Assembly (NCBI GenBank): GCA_019118665.1
Contig: DWYM01000075.1
Span: forward strand, 1-38,267
DNA: 38,267 nt
Reading direction: 5' to 3'
Origin: Candidatus Mediterraneibacter intestinipullorum
GTDB taxonomy: Bacteria; Bacillota; Clostridia; Lachnospirales; Lachnospiraceae
The notes beneath the pieces were generated by a model. That model ran no database searches and was not told where the DNA came from. It saw only the letters and a list, made by a program, of their open reading frames with translations. The position numbers were made by a program, and so were the translations under genes. Positions 25,343 through 34,239 of the stretch are shown here, one piece after another. The stretch's first letter is position 1. Each line of letters starts with the position of its first letter.

Positions 25343-25371
25343 AAGCTGTGGCATTCCTCTCTGTGACAGCT
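25340..25371 (-). terminator. Short terminator at the end of the phospholipase-like gene
   Basis: ACAGCT and AGCTGT arms (25344-25349 with 25366-25371), with a 16-nt loop, followed by TTTTT on the minus strand. The outer arm overlaps the stop codon. Confidence 0.5.
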
Positions 25372-26191
25372 ACAGCCTCAGGCTCTCCCAGTTGTCCCCT
25401 GCTCCGAATGTCCGGCGGAACCGTTCCGGAAGCTCCGCGTTCTCAAACAGGACTTTCTGATACTGGATGATCAGCCCTGCCGCCAGAGGCACTGCTCCGG
25501 AATACATCCGCTTAAGGAGCTGGCAGTAATCCCGGCAAGCCGGATTCGGTTCAAGGCTCATGACCATTCCATGCATGGAATCGTACTGCCCGGTCAGCTT
25601 CATTCCGCCAAAAAGAAGCTTCCTCTTCACCATCCCCGGAGCATGCAGCATCTTATGGTAAAACACCATTCCTTTCAATGCTTTCTCCACGAGCTCCGGC
25701 GTCAGATCCTCATAAAAAGGCGCGATGACCGCACTGTTTTCCCTGGTGGGGCGGATGTGCTTTATGCCCAGATACCGGACCGGATTGATATAATCGTCCT
25801 TCAGGAGAAGGCGGTCAAATTCCATCTCGATCTCAGAATGGCTGATCCTGCTCGTGTGGATCATCTTTTCTATATATGGATGGCACTCGCTGTCCAGGGC
25901 AAAGTGGCAGATCACCCCATAAATGTAAGCCCTTGCCGCGGCAGGATTTTCCACTGTCTTTATCATTTCCGCCGCATGCAGGAAAAATTTCTCAGCCAGT
26001 TTTTCGTGAAGCGCGTACCCCTGCCCGCTGACAGGGTTTTTCTTGACCGGCTGGTAATAAAAAAGAATATCCGGACCATGCACGCCGATGTCAAAAAGTC
26101 CTCTGTTATTCTCAATGGCGCTCTGAAGCGGACGCGGAAGCGCGCCGATCACTTCTTTGCCGAATTTATAATGTGCGTATGTTGTAGGCAT
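25370..26191 (-). CDS. Zinc-dependent phospholipase C-family protein
   Basis: The 273-aa protein starts MPTTYAHYKFGKEVIGALP and has GLFDIGVHGPDILFYYQP and ICHFALDSECHPYIEKM. These His/Asp-rich helical motifs are those of the zinc-dependent phospholipase C / S1-P1 nuclease fold (metal ligands in AHYKFG, GPD, CHFALD and HP). No signal peptide is seen, unlike secreted clostridial alpha-toxin, so the protein is probably cytoplasmic and of unknown substrate. GGAGTATAC precedes the ATG. It is a single-gene unit. Confidence 0.85.
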   Translation of the reverse strand: MPTTYAHYKFGKEVIGALPRPLQSAIENNRGLFDIGVHGPDILFYYQPVKKNPVSGQGYALHEKLAEKFFLHAAEMIKTVENPAAARAYIYGVICHFALDSECHPYIEKMIHTSRISHSEIEMEFDRLLLKDDYINPVRYLGIKHIRPTRENSAVIAPFYEDLTPELVEKALKGMVFYHKMLHAPGMVKRKLLFGGMKLTGQYDSMHGMVMSLEPNPACRDYCQLLKRMYSGAVPLAAGLIIQYQKVLFENAELPERFRRTFGAGDNWESLRL

Positions 26192-26247
26192 GTATACTCC
26201 TCTTTTCTATGCCGTCCTCCAAAAGAAGAAGGCAGTATTTTCTCTCA

Positions 26248-26276
26248 ATTATGTATTATCACATATCCAGGGGCAA
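26248..26276 (-). promoter_or_regulatory. Putative promoter of the phospholipase-like gene
   Basis: On the minus strand TTGCCC (26276-26271), a 17-bp spacer and CATAAT (26253-26248). Confidence 0.45.
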
Positions 26277-26332
26277 AAATCCAGATATACAGATACTTTG
26301 AATGTTAAATTTTTGAAGAATGTTTGTAAACC

Positions 26333-26361
26333 TTGACTTTTTTAATATTTCGTCCTATATT
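26333..26361 (+). promoter_or_regulatory. Strong promoter of ssrA
   Basis: TTGACT (26333-26338), a 17-bp AT-rich spacer, and TATATT (26356-26361). It lies about 60 bp upstream of the mature tmRNA 5' end, so the primary transcript has a leader that must be trimmed. Confidence 0.75.
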
Positions 26362-26423
26362 AAATATCGTGCAGACATACTCCGCATATATTTTTCCGTA
26401 CAGATCTTGCTGTACTATATTCC

Positions 26424-26766
26424 GGGCTTGTACTGGTTTCGACAGGGATCTTGAAGATGGAGAAGCTATCCGCAGGCTGATGCGTCAAATCGCAAACTTA
26501 AAATTAAACGCTAACGATAATTACGAATTAGCTGCGGCCTAATTGCCGCATGTCAGCCCCGGGGCACTCACACCTCGGGAATCTGGCATCAACTATGTGA
26601 GAAACGATGGCGGCAAAGCTTTGAGCTGTCAGGCGTACCATGAAGCTACTGAAACCGTAAGGATGTCAGTTTTCCGTACGGCAGAGGGAATGTAAAAGAA
26701 CTGACTATGATAGTAGAAGTACATGGGATAGGTTTTTGGACGCGGGTTCGATTCCCGCCAGGTCCA
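26424..26766 (+). ncRNA. ssrA: tmRNA (transfer-messenger RNA)
   Basis: tmRNA frees stalled ribosomes and tags their products for degradation. The 5' end GGGCTTG (26424) pairs over 7 bp with CAGGTCC at the 3' end (26759-26765), with A26766 as the discriminator; CCA is not encoded. The conserved 5' GTACTGGTTTCGACAGGG and the T-arm GCGGGTTCGATTCCCGC are present. The tag frame runs from GCA at 26492 to TAA at 26540-26542, 16 codons, reading ANLKLNANDNYELAAA if GCA is the resume codon. A shorter reading from GCT (ANDNYELAAA) is possible. Confidence 0.95.
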
Positions 26767-26812
26767 TACAGAGGGGACCGTTTTATGAGTATTAAAAACA
26801 GACAGTCCTGAA

Positions 26813-26858
26813 CAGGGGAGGGTGTGACCTATGCGGGTCATCCCCTCCCCTGAAATTT
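26813..26858 (+). terminator. Terminator of ssrA
   Basis: A 15-17 bp stem (26813-26829 with 26835-26852, G/C-rich at its base) around a small loop, followed by TGAAATTTTATC. It also faces the DUF3592-like gene on the other strand and may serve both. Confidence 0.8.
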
Positions 26859-26885
26859 TATCAAAAAACCTGAAATGGCTCCCTG

Positions 26886-27710
26886 TTATCTCAGAAACAG
26901 GACAAGCGTACTGTATACACCCGCGCAGGCAGCCAATATCAAAATGATCCCGCCCACAAGCATGCTGATCCTCGGGCCTCTCTCCAATATGCGTCCGGTG
27001 GCGTTATCCCGGTAGACCATGACCTTCTTTCCGGTTTTATAACTGCCTGCCACACTGGAATTATACCGGCTGCGCATACTTTTCTTTTGTCCATCTGTCA
27101 TAAATCCAAGGACCGGATAATAAGACGCCGATGGAGTTGTCCATTTTTTCTTTCTTTCCGGCTGCCACTTGAGCACTCCCTCGATCTCAGCCTGTATCTC
27201 CTCCGTGTCACGTCTTTTATCCTTTATGTAAGCAAGGATCAGCGAAGCTCCGATCAGAAGGAGCAAAAGCGCCAGAATGGCGGAAATATACTCCGTTCCA
27301 TATCTCTGCTGGATGAAAGGGAGCAGGATGATAAGGATGCCCGCTCCAATGAGCGCCCACGGTCCGAATACAGGAACGCTGTCATCGTATACGCGCAGGG
27401 TTTCCCCCCGGTCAATGTCTGTCAGCAGCTGGATCGTGTCTCCTTCCCTGTACTCATCAATACTTTTGACCGTCTCTTCTTTCCTGTGGCCCGACTGTCC
27501 GTACTCTACCCGGAGCTCGTAATAGTTCTGGATCAGAAATCCATCTTCATCCTGTTTCTGGACATGCTTTGAACGAATCACTTTGCCCCCTTTTATGACG
27601 CCCGGCTTTTTTAATCTGAGCCCCCGCCGGAATGAAGTCGTTCCGGTTACGAGAAGCACGGCCCCGACCACCACGAGAAAGATCATCTGTATCGTCATTC
27701 CTTCAAACAT
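26886..27710 (-). CDS. DUF3592-like membrane protein
   Basis: The 274-aa protein has a first TM helix at about 7-25, a pair at about 118-135 and 139-157, and a last one at about 248-270. Between them are beta-rich segments: RSKHVQKQDEDGFLIQNYYE and DTIQLLTDIDRGETLRVYDD. The repeated pattern of a TM helix and a small beta domain resembles DUF3592 proteins, whose function is unknown. It starts 3 bp after the HAD gene stop and is the last gene of the ula-type operon, though likely not needed for sugar use. Confidence 0.7.
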   Translation of the reverse strand: MFEGMTIQMIFLVVVGAVLLVTGTTSFRRGLRLKKPGVIKGGKVIRSKHVQKQDEDGFLIQNYYELRVEYGQSGHRKEETVKSIDEYREGDTIQLLTDIDRGETLRVYDDSVPVFGPWALIGAGILIILLPFIQQRYGTEYISAILALLLLLIGASLILAYIKDKRRDTEEIQAEIEGVLKWQPERKKKWTTPSASYYPVLGFMTDGQKKSMRSRYNSSVAGSYKTGKKVMVYRDNATGRILERGPRISMLVGGIILILAACAGVYSTLVLFLR

Positions 27711-27713
27711 ATT

Positions 27714-28424
27714 TCACCCGCTCCTTTCTAAAACAGACTGTTCCGCCTTAAAATAGTCGGCAAAATCTCCAATCACGGGACAACCCGCGGTCTCTTCAGT
27801 CTCCCTGCCTTCCTTTTGATAAAGGACAGCATTCATCCCGGCGCGCATGGCCCCCTGAATATCATTTTTAAGGCTGTCTCCCACAAACACACATTCACAG
27901 GGTCTTGCCGATGCCTTTTGCGCGCAGAGAAGAAACAGCTTTTTAGCCGGTTTCTCTTCTCCGGCCTCCTCGCTGGTGACTATCCCATCAATGAATTCCC
28001 CGAGTTTCAGATGTTCCAGTTTCCGGTACTGTACATCCGCAGTCATATTGGAGCCGATCCCCACATAGGTGCCCCGGCATCTCAGGTCCTTCATCAGTTC
28101 CCGGATGCCCGGCTCTGGTTTTGAGCTGCTGATCAGAGTATCCCAGTAAATCCGGTACATTTCGTAAGCATGGGGAAATAGCGGCTTTTTCAGTATTTCC
28201 AGCATACACTGAAATCGGATGAGACGGTTATGCGTGGCAGCACACCCCTCACCCGTTCTGGCGTCCGCCATATGCCTGGCAGCAGAAATATATTGTCCAA
28301 AATCATCATCAAAAAGGCCAAATTGCCGCCGGCAGTAGGATTTAAGGGCTGCCATGGCGACTTTGTCCGCTGAAGTATAGTCATAAATAGTGTCGTCAAT
28401 ATCAAAAAATACTGCTTTTATCAT
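27714..28424 (-). CDS. HAD-family hydrolase (sugar phosphatase-like)
   Basis: The 236-aa protein has the HAD nucleophile motif FFDIDDTIYDY (D8, D10), a helical cap with many charged residues, motif II in YVGIGSNMT, the lysine in EKPAKKLF, and motif IV in CVFVGDSLKNDIQGAMRAG. It resembles YjjG/PhoE-type phosphatases. I favour the ATG at 28424, with AGGA 9 nt upstream; an ATG at 28433 is also possible but touches the AGGA. It lies 11 bp after the ulaF/araD stop. In this operon it may dephosphorylate a pentose phosphate or a dead-end product, but that is inference. Confidence 0.88.
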   Translation of the reverse strand: MIKAVFFDIDDTIYDYTSADKVAMAALKSYCRRQFGLFDDDFGQYISAARHMADARTGEGCAATHNRLIRFQCMLEILKKPLFPHAYEMYRIYWDTLISSSKPEPGIRELMKDLRCRGTYVGIGSNMTADVQYRKLEHLKLGEFIDGIVTSEEAGEEKPAKKLFLLCAQKASARPCECVFVGDSLKNDIQGAMRAGMNAVLYQKEGRETEETAGCPVIGDFADYFKAEQSVLERSG

Positions 28425-28435
28425 TCTGGTCATTC

Positions 28436-29137
28436 CTAATGCGGTTTCTGCCCATAATAGGCGTTCACCCCATGCTTCCTGTGATAATGTTTGTTCTGCA
28501 GTTCTATGGGGGCAGGATTTACATCAGGATTGATCATCTCGCAGCGCGCCGCCATTTTTGCGACCTCTTCCGCGACAACCGCATTGTGTACCGCCTCATG
28601 AGCATCCTTCCCCCATGTAAAGACCCCATGATTTTTGCAGAGCACTGCAGGCACGGCAATATAATCTTTTTTCCGTCTTTCAAATTCATCCGCGATCAAA
28701 ATGCCTGTATTCTTTTCGTAGGCCTCTTCAATCTCTATCTTTGTCAGGTTCCTGACGCATGGTATTTCTCCGTAAATGTAGTCCGCATGGGTCGTTCCAT
28801 AGCATGGGATATCCCGGCCGGCCTGCGCCCAGCTTGTCGCCCATGAGGAATGTGTGTGCACGACACCGCCGATCTTGGGAAAACGGTTATATAAAACAGT
28901 GTGGGTCGCAGTATCGGAAGAAGGGTTGTATTTTCCCTCTACCTTATCGCCGTTTAAGTCAACAATAACCATATCTTCCGGAGTCAGTTCTTCATACTCC
29001 ACACCGCTTGGCTTGATGACAAACAGCCCGCTCTCCCGGTCAATCCCGCTTACATTTCCCCATGTGAAGGTAACAAGGTTATACCTTGGAAGCATCATAT
29101 TGGCTTCATAAACTTCTTTTTTAAGTTGTTCTAACAT
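28436..29137 (-). CDS. ulaF: L-ribulose-5-phosphate 4-epimerase
   Basis: The 233-aa class II aldolase-fold enzyme converts L-ribulose 5-phosphate to D-xylulose 5-phosphate. Zinc ligands appear in [14 protein letters not shown] and in the late KNHGVFTWG; substrate-binding motifs are [17 protein letters not shown] and [16 protein letters not shown]. The length is that of AraD/UlaF/SgbE. Because it follows ulaE in an ascorbate-type operon I name it ulaF; sequence alone cannot separate it from araD. Confidence 0.93.
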   Translation of the reverse strand: MLEQLKKEVYEANMMLPRYNLVTFTWGNVSGIDRESGLFVIKPSGVEYEELTPEDMVIVDLNGDKVEGKYNPSSDTATHTVLYNRFPKIGGVVHTHSSWATSWAQAGRDIPCYGTTHADYIYGEIPCVRNLTKIEIEEAYEKNTGILIADEFERRKKDYIAVPAVLCKNHGVFTWGKDAHEAVHNAVVAEEVAKMAARCEMINPDVNPAPIELQNKHYHRKHGVNAYYGQKPH

Positions 29138-29152
29138 CCCTGTATCCTCCGG

Positions 29153-30199
29153 TTATTTTTCAAAAGTATACATCGCTATCTCGTCAATTTCACGGTTAGT
29201 TGAGATCAGCACTTCCTTTCCGTCATGCTCATACTTGTACACGTTTGCCGGCCCGCAGTTACGGTCGATGACCTCCGGCTCATATTTTCCGCTCACCTTG
29301 TCATATGTAAAAAGCAGCAGATTTCTTTCCCCCTGCCTGTGACCGATGATAACAGCCGGTTTTCCCATAACAGAGCCCCCATAGATCGCATGGGCAAACT
29401 CCGCCTTATCGTAAGTGTACACTTTCTGATATGTTCCGTTTATTTTTTTGTAAAAATACAGATTTGATCCGTGGAATGGCGAAATTGAAATCAGTTCTTT
29501 CTCTCCGTCTCCATCCAAGTCTACAAGGACGGCATCGCTGGCAGCCTCATCCACCAGCTTCTCGATCTCCCAGTTTCCATCCGAAGCTGCGGGCGGGGTA
29601 AAGAGATACACTCCATCATCACAGGAAATAATACATTTCTCAATGCCGTCTTCAACAATTTTATAATATCCGTGATTTTTCAGCATATTGTCTTTTACGA
29701 CCGTAAGCTCCAACTGATGTTCCTCGTCAAATCCGCTCAGATCATCAGGAAGGACTGCCGCATACACCTTACCCGGCACGGACCAGTCATCCTTATACTC
29801 ATGCCCTGACTTCAGAGCACAGGCGATCAGATAATTTACTCCGTTCCTGCTCACAATATCAAAACGGTGTACATGGGGCAGGTCCACAATAGTCCGCACC
29901 TCCCAGCGGTCCTCCGGCGCCGGGGAGACGATCACGATCTTCGCCTCCTTAGAATCGTTGGGAGAATAAAACTTATGAGTCACCAGGAACACTCCGTCCC
30001 CTCCCGGTATCTGCACCATTGTCATCACGCCTCCCGGGCCCTCCCATACCGTACTTTCTCTGTTTCCTTCCAGATCAAACAGATAGCACGGATCCTGCTT
30101 TTCCGCCGCTACAAGGATGTGCCCTTTGCCCCTGTATGTAAGCGGGCAGATTGAATAACACTTTGTCAGATTTCCAATGACTTTTTTGTTCACCTTCAA
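29153..30199 (-). CDS. Unrecognised propeller-like protein within the ula operon
   Basis: The 348-aa protein has repeated beta-rich stretches of about 45-50 residues with aspartate turns, including LVDLDGDGEKELISIS, a DxDxDG loop of the FG-GAP/VCBS calcium-binding type. This suggests a beta-propeller. There is no signal peptide, so it should act in the cytoplasm, unlike most FG-GAP proteins. The start is TTG at 30199, backed by TAAGGAGG about 9 nt upstream. It sits between ulaE (14 bp away) and ulaF (15 bp), where a pathway enzyme would be expected. I know no assigned function. A sugar-acid lactonase or isomerase role is only a guess. Confidence 0.8.
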   Translation of the reverse strand: MKVNKKVIGNLTKCYSICPLTYRGKGHILVAAEKQDPCYLFDLEGNRESTVWEGPGGVMTMVQIPGGDGVFLVTHKFYSPNDSKEAKIVIVSPAPEDRWEVRTIVDLPHVHRFDIVSRNGVNYLIACALKSGHEYKDDWSVPGKVYAAVLPDDLSGFDEEHQLELTVVKDNMLKNHGYYKIVEDGIEKCIISCDDGVYLFTPPAASDGNWEIEKLVDEAASDAVLVDLDGDGEKELISISPFHGSNLYFYKKINGTYQKVYTYDKAEFAHAIYGGSVMGKPAVIIGHRQGERNLLLFTYDKVSGKYEPEVIDRNCGPANVYKYEHDGKEVLISTNREIDEIAMYTFEK

Positions 30200-30213
30200 G
30201 CTCCTGTTCCTCC

Positions 30214-31056
30214 TTAGGCAAGTTCATCTAAAATCACCTTCATTTTCGTGACGGCGCTGTACATATCCCTCTCCCATTCGGGATTCCCGGTATACCAAAA
30301 TTCTGTCACATAACGGCGTACCCCCAGCTCCCATGCCTTCCGGATACCGCCTTCAAAATGCACATGCCCTGTCCCAAATGGGATTTCCCGGAATTTGCCC
30401 GGGACCGTTTCTTTTAAATGAAGAGCCACAAGACGTCCCCGTCCGGTCTCAAGGTCATCCGCCACGGAAGTTCCGTAAGCGACAGCCGCATTTGTAATAT
30501 TTCCCAGATCAGGGTATACGTTCAGATAGACCGAGTCCACCTTGTTCACATAATACATGGCTTTCCCGACCGTGTTCATAAACTCTGTCTCCATTGTCTC
30601 AAATCCCATGAGGATTCCCCGGGATGCCGCCATTTCTGCGGCAATTTTCAGATTCTCAAGAAAGCTTGCTCTCGTGTCGTCTGTGCTCTCCTCATAATAC
30701 ACATCGTACCCGGCAAGCTGGATGATCCTGATCCCCAGATCATCTGCCAGCTCCAGCGCTTTCTCCATGATATCCATTCCCCGCCTTCTTGTATGCGGAT
30801 CGCTGCTCCCGATCGGGTATCTGCGGTGTCCGCTCAGGCACATCGTGCGGATGGGGATCCCTGTTTCATACATGAGGCCGACAAGCTCCTCACGTTCTGA
30901 TCTTGTCATTTCAAGACGCTCCAGTTTGGAGTCTGTCTCATCAATGCTTATCTCTATAAAATCATAGCCGGCTTTTTTTGCTGCCCGCATTTTTTCGCTC
31001 CAGCTTAAATTGCCCGGCATTGCTTTCTCATACAGTCCGATCGTATACGCTTTCAC
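30214..31056 (-). CDS. ulaE: L-ribulose/L-xylulose 5-phosphate 3-epimerase
   Basis: The 280-aa TIM-barrel enzyme converts L-xylulose 5-phosphate to L-ribulose 5-phosphate. The match to UlaE is clear: IGLYEKAMPGNLSW, then FIEISIDETDSKLERLEM, CLSGHRRYPIGSSDP and IIQLAGYDVYYEE. Metal-site acids lie in FETMETEFMNT, LNVYPDLGNI and EFWYTGN. It starts with GTG at 31056, overlapping the deoR stop by 4 nt (GTGA), which suggests coupling. AAGGAG lies about 10 nt upstream. Confidence 0.95.
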   Translation of the reverse strand: MKAYTIGLYEKAMPGNLSWSEKMRAAKKAGYDFIEISIDETDSKLERLEMTRSEREELVGLMYETGIPIRTMCLSGHRRYPIGSSDPHTRRRGMDIMEKALELADDLGIRIIQLAGYDVYYEESTDDTRASFLENLKIAAEMAASRGILMGFETMETEFMNTVGKAMYYVNKVDSVYLNVYPDLGNITNAAVAYGTSVADDLETGRGRLVALHLKETVPGKFREIPFGTGHVHFEGGIRKAWELGVRRYVTEFWYTGNPEWERDMYSAVTKMKVILDELA

Positions 31057-31829
31057 GCCCGAAAATCTCCTTTCCGAACCTGATAGACCTTAACTCCCGC
31101 ACCCCTGATCTCATCAAGGACCGTCTCCGAAGCTTTTTCATCTGTTATCAGGTGTCCGATCCCTTCGATGGGAGAGCTCGTAAAGCTGCTGTTTTTTCCG
31201 ATCTTCGTGTGATCCGCGAGTACATAAACGGCCTTGGCATTCTCTATCATCAGCTCGTTTATCTTCACTTCTCCCGCTATCTCCGTGGTCATTCCCGACA
31301 GAGGCGAAAACCCGGAGCAGCCGATAAACGCTTTCTTCGGGAATACCTGCTGTACGTTCCGTATTGCAAAATCTCCCATCAGCGCTTCTTTCGGATAGCG
31401 GATTTCTCCTCCTGTAAGGATAATGCTGATCCCCGCGTTATAATCCATACGAAGGGCTTTTCCGTTATTTGTGATAACCGTCACATTTTTCTTTTTCACA
31501 TACTCCAGCATCTGGAGCGCATTACGGCTCGTATTGATGAAGAGAGAATCCCCATCTTCTACCAGGGTCGCGGCATACTGAGCGATCAGACGGCGGTACA
31601 GATTTATCTCATTTTGTTCTGCCGCCTCGGGAGACAGGACGTTCTCCGCCCCGCCGTGAAAACGCACCAGGAGATTGCAGTCCTCCAGATACTGAAGGTC
31701 CCTTCTCACAGTGATCAGAGAAACCTGGAATCTCTCTGCAAGCTCATCCACCATCACCTTGGGGTTTTCTTTCATGATCTCAAGAATCTGATTTCTTCTC
31801 GCCTCAACATATGCGCGTTCTCTCTTCAT
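31053..31829 (-). CDS. DeoR/GlpR-family transcriptional regulator
   Basis: The 258-aa repressor-type protein has an N-terminal winged helix (NQILEIMKENPKVMVDELAE, RFQVSLITVRRDLQYLE) and a C-terminal sugar-phosphate sensing domain (TNNGKALRM, GGEIRYPKEALMG, FIGCSGFSP, DHTKIGKNSS). The ATG at 31829 has GAGG 9 nt upstream. Being inside the operon it probably controls its own expression. TATGTTCGTT repeats at the operon promoter resemble GlpR-type half-sites and are its likely targets. It is the functional equivalent of UlaR. Confidence 0.93.
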   Translation of the reverse strand: MKRERAYVEARRNQILEIMKENPKVMVDELAERFQVSLITVRRDLQYLEDCNLLVRFHGGAENVLSPEAAEQNEINLYRRLIAQYAATLVEDGDSLFINTSRNALQMLEYVKKKNVTVITNNGKALRMDYNAGISIILTGGEIRYPKEALMGDFAIRNVQQVFPKKAFIGCSGFSPLSGMTTEIAGEVKINELMIENAKAVYVLADHTKIGKNSSFTSSPIEGIGHLITDEKASETVLDEIRGAGVKVYQVRKGDFRA

Positions 31830-31852
31830 CAAACTTACCTCATAGTCCGTTA

Positions 31853-32158
31853 TTAGTCAATAATACCATTTTCTTTAAGTTTTGTCTCTATTTCGGGAGC
31901 TGACATTACATTTTTAAGAGGGATCACTTTGACGCCTTTCTTCTCAGCGTCACCGAACATATTCGCGAAATTCTGAGCGCAGACAACTACATCGTACTGT
32001 GCGGCGCTGCTCTTCCCCTCTGACAGCGGACAATGATGGACTTTCCCTGCTGTGATGCCATTTTTCTTGAGGACCTTCTCAAGAGCCATCTGCGCCATGA
32101 GACTGGATCCTGCTCCATTTGCGCAGCATACTAAAAATTTCAAATTCTGACCTGCCAT
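31853..32158 (-). CDS. ulaB: PTS system ascorbate-type IIB component
   Basis: The 101-aa cytoplasmic phosphotransfer protein has the P-loop CCANGAGSSLMAQ, with the phosphocysteine most likely C12. It accepts phosphate from the IIA histidine and passes it to the sugar bound by IIC. Length and motif fit the ascorbate/galactitol (SgaB) family. It follows the IIC gene by 49 bp. Confidence 0.94.
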   Translation of the reverse strand: MAGQNLKFLVCCANGAGSSLMAQMALEKVLKKNGITAGKVHHCPLSEGKSSAAQYDVVVCAQNFANMFGDAEKKGVKVIPLKNVMSAPEIETKLKENGIID

Positions 32159-32207
32159 AATATTTCTCCTTTCTCAGAAATCCTATTTCTGTACCAGTGT
32201 ACCAGAC

Positions 32208-33707
32208 CTATTTTGCCTGGGCCTGTTTAGCCTTCAGTTCTTTATATGCTTCGTAGTCTTCCGTCATAAGGAAATATCCTTCTTTATCCTTGCGGTACTG
32301 GATCTGCGGGATCGCAAACAGTACCACGGCTACGATGGCAAGTCCCGCATAGCTTAAGAACTTCATCGCTCCGGTAAATACCGGCCATACAACTGCCCAG
32401 TCCCACATGCCGAGGTATCCGCCGTATGCCGCCATTCCGACCCATCCTGCGATTATGGCAGATCCGAATACCTGGCATAACCCGGAAATAAACGGAAGGA
32501 TCAGAGTTGCCTTCAAGCCGCCCTTCTCGTTAGCAAACACTCCAATGGTCGCATTGTCAAAGAATACCGGAACGAAGCCGCAGATAACGAGTACCGGACT
32601 CTGCATCAGCACCAGGACCGCGATCGCAAGGATCTGTCCGATAAAGCCGGCAATAAATCCAAGAGGAACCGCATTGGACGCGCCAAAGCCAAAGATGACC
32701 GCACAGTCAACGCCGGGCACGGATCCCGGAAGGATCTTATCGGCAATTCCCTGGAAGGAAGCGGATAATTCCGCAACAAATGTTCTTACGCCAAGCTGCA
32801 GGATCGCAAGATAAACAGCAAAGTACAGACATGTCTGGATCACATAGAATACCATACTCTGCCCTTCTGCCAGGAAGCCTGCATCTATAAGATAATCTCT
32901 TCCGAGTACACAGAGAATGGCTCCGAAGAAGATCAGCATCAGGATAGAAGCTGATACCATGTTATCGTTGAACATAGACATGAAACCTGGAAGCTCGATA
33001 TCTTCGATCCTCTTCACTTTTTTCCCTTTGTTTTTCTTGTTTTCATTTCCAAACAGTTTTCCCGCGAGCCAATAGTTGAATGCCGCACCAAACATCTGCT
33101 GATGGGCCAGACAGAAGCCTGCTCCGTCCGTCACTTCCTGACACGGCTTGATGGTGAGGTTTGATCCGACAGCCCAGTATGCGCCAAGAAGAATGGCCAT
33201 AACTACCAGCATTCCAACACGGTTTGTGAGGAGTCCGGGTAGGGCAAACATGATGAGCCAGTAAGCGGTTGCGCTCTGCTGCACCTGCACATGCCCTGTT
33301 GTAAAGAGGGCGCGCATTTTTGTGATCTTTGAGAAACGCACCAGGAGGATATTTACGATAAACGCGATAAAGAGAAGAATCATTACATCTCCAAACCCTT
33401 TTCCGAACACTTCCTCCACACCGGCGGTTACTGCGTTCTGTCCAAAGTATGGGTCGATTACCATTGCGTCCATGTTAAAACGCTCTCCCAGCCCCACAAG
33501 CACAGGGCGGAAGTTATTCGTAAGCCCACCGGAGCCTACCGTCAGTATCAGATATCCCACAATAGCCTTTAACGTACCGCCCAGTATGTCATACCAGGGT
33601 TTTCTTAAAAGTATGTATCCAAGCATGACGATCAGGCCGATCATAAACGCGGGCTGCTGCAAAATATTAGTTGCGAAATATTCCCATGCAGTTACTAAAA
33701 TATTCAT
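32208..33707 (-). CDS. ulaA: PTS system ascorbate-specific IIC permease
   Basis: The 499-aa membrane protein is of the UlaA/SgaT fold. About 11-12 membrane segments are visible. Early motifs include AFMIGLIVMLGYILLRKPWY and the KAIVGYLILTVGSGGL region; later PGVDCAVIFGFGASNAVPLG is characteristic. It imports L-ascorbate with phosphorylation at C6 by IIB. GAGGTGAC is about 6 nt before the ATG. It lies 57 bp after the IIA gene. Confidence 0.95.
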   Translation of the reverse strand: MNILVTAWEYFATNILQQPAFMIGLIVMLGYILLRKPWYDILGGTLKAIVGYLILTVGSGGLTNNFRPVLVGLGERFNMDAMVIDPYFGQNAVTAGVEEVFGKGFGDVMILLFIAFIVNILLVRFSKITKMRALFTTGHVQVQQSATAYWLIMFALPGLLTNRVGMLVVMAILLGAYWAVGSNLTIKPCQEVTDGAGFCLAHQQMFGAAFNYWLAGKLFGNENKKNKGKKVKRIEDIELPGFMSMFNDNMVSASILMLIFFGAILCVLGRDYLIDAGFLAEGQSMVFYVIQTCLYFAVYLAILQLGVRTFVAELSASFQGIADKILPGSVPGVDCAVIFGFGASNAVPLGFIAGFIGQILAIAVLVLMQSPVLVICGFVPVFFDNATIGVFANEKGGLKATLILPFISGLCQVFGSAIIAGWVGMAAYGGYLGMWDWAVVWPVFTGAMKFLSYAGLAIVAVVLFAIPQIQYRKDKEGYFLMTEDYEAYKELKAKQAQAK

Positions 33708-33764
33708 TTTGTCACCTCATTCTCTTTCACATAGTACATAGTGATACTTTTCTTCTGTCTGTAT

Positions 33765-34220
33765 CTAATCCAGGTATTTTTTCTGGATCTCCAGCAAATC
33801 AGATGTGGTCTCAGCCTCTGCCAGCTCCGCCACAAGCTGCTCATTGCAGAGCATCTCGGAAAGTCTGCTCATATTATCCAAATGCTGGTCAGGGTTACAG
33901 GAGGCAAGTGTAAAAAACAACTGCGCCTCCATCTCCGGATTGCCCGGCTCAAAGCTGACGGGCTTTTTCAGTTTCATGAAGGCAATCTCTGTCTTATGCA
34001 CGCCCCGGGCCCCCTCCTGCGCGTGAGGCATAGCTATGTTGGGAGCGATCACGATATATGGACCATATTTTTCCACACAGGCTATAATGTCCTCTTTATA
34101 GTTTTCTTCCACTGTGCCGTCGGCCTCCAGCGTTTCACAGCTCATGCGGATCGCATCTTTCCAGTCTTTGGCCTCTTCCGCGAATCTTACATGATTCTTT
34201 TCCACAAATTCTCTTAACAA
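33765..34220 (-). CDS. ulaC: PTS system ascorbate-type IIA component
   Basis: The 151-aa protein is of the mannitol/fructose-IIA fold. The phosphohistidine is in IAMPHAQEG (H66 with the start chosen here). I favour a TTG start at 34220, because GGGAGGGAA lies 6 nt upstream and the product then aligns with other UlaC proteins. An in-frame GTG at 34235 would place the ribosome site inside the coding region. It follows ulaG by 19 bp. Confidence 0.92.
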   Translation of the reverse strand: MLREFVEKNHVRFAEEAKDWKDAIRMSCETLEADGTVEENYKEDIIACVEKYGPYIVIAPNIAMPHAQEGARGVHKTEIAFMKLKKPVSFEPGNPEMEAQLFFTLASCNPDQHLDNMSRLSEMLCNEQLVAELAEAETTSDLLEIQKKYLD

Positions 34221-34239
34221 CGTCTTCCCTCCCACTTAG

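Noticed and set aside
26333-26542. 69-codon plus-strand frame ending in ANDNYELAAA
   Set aside because: The C-terminal end is the tmRNA tag; the rest is promoter and tmRNA sequence, not a gene.
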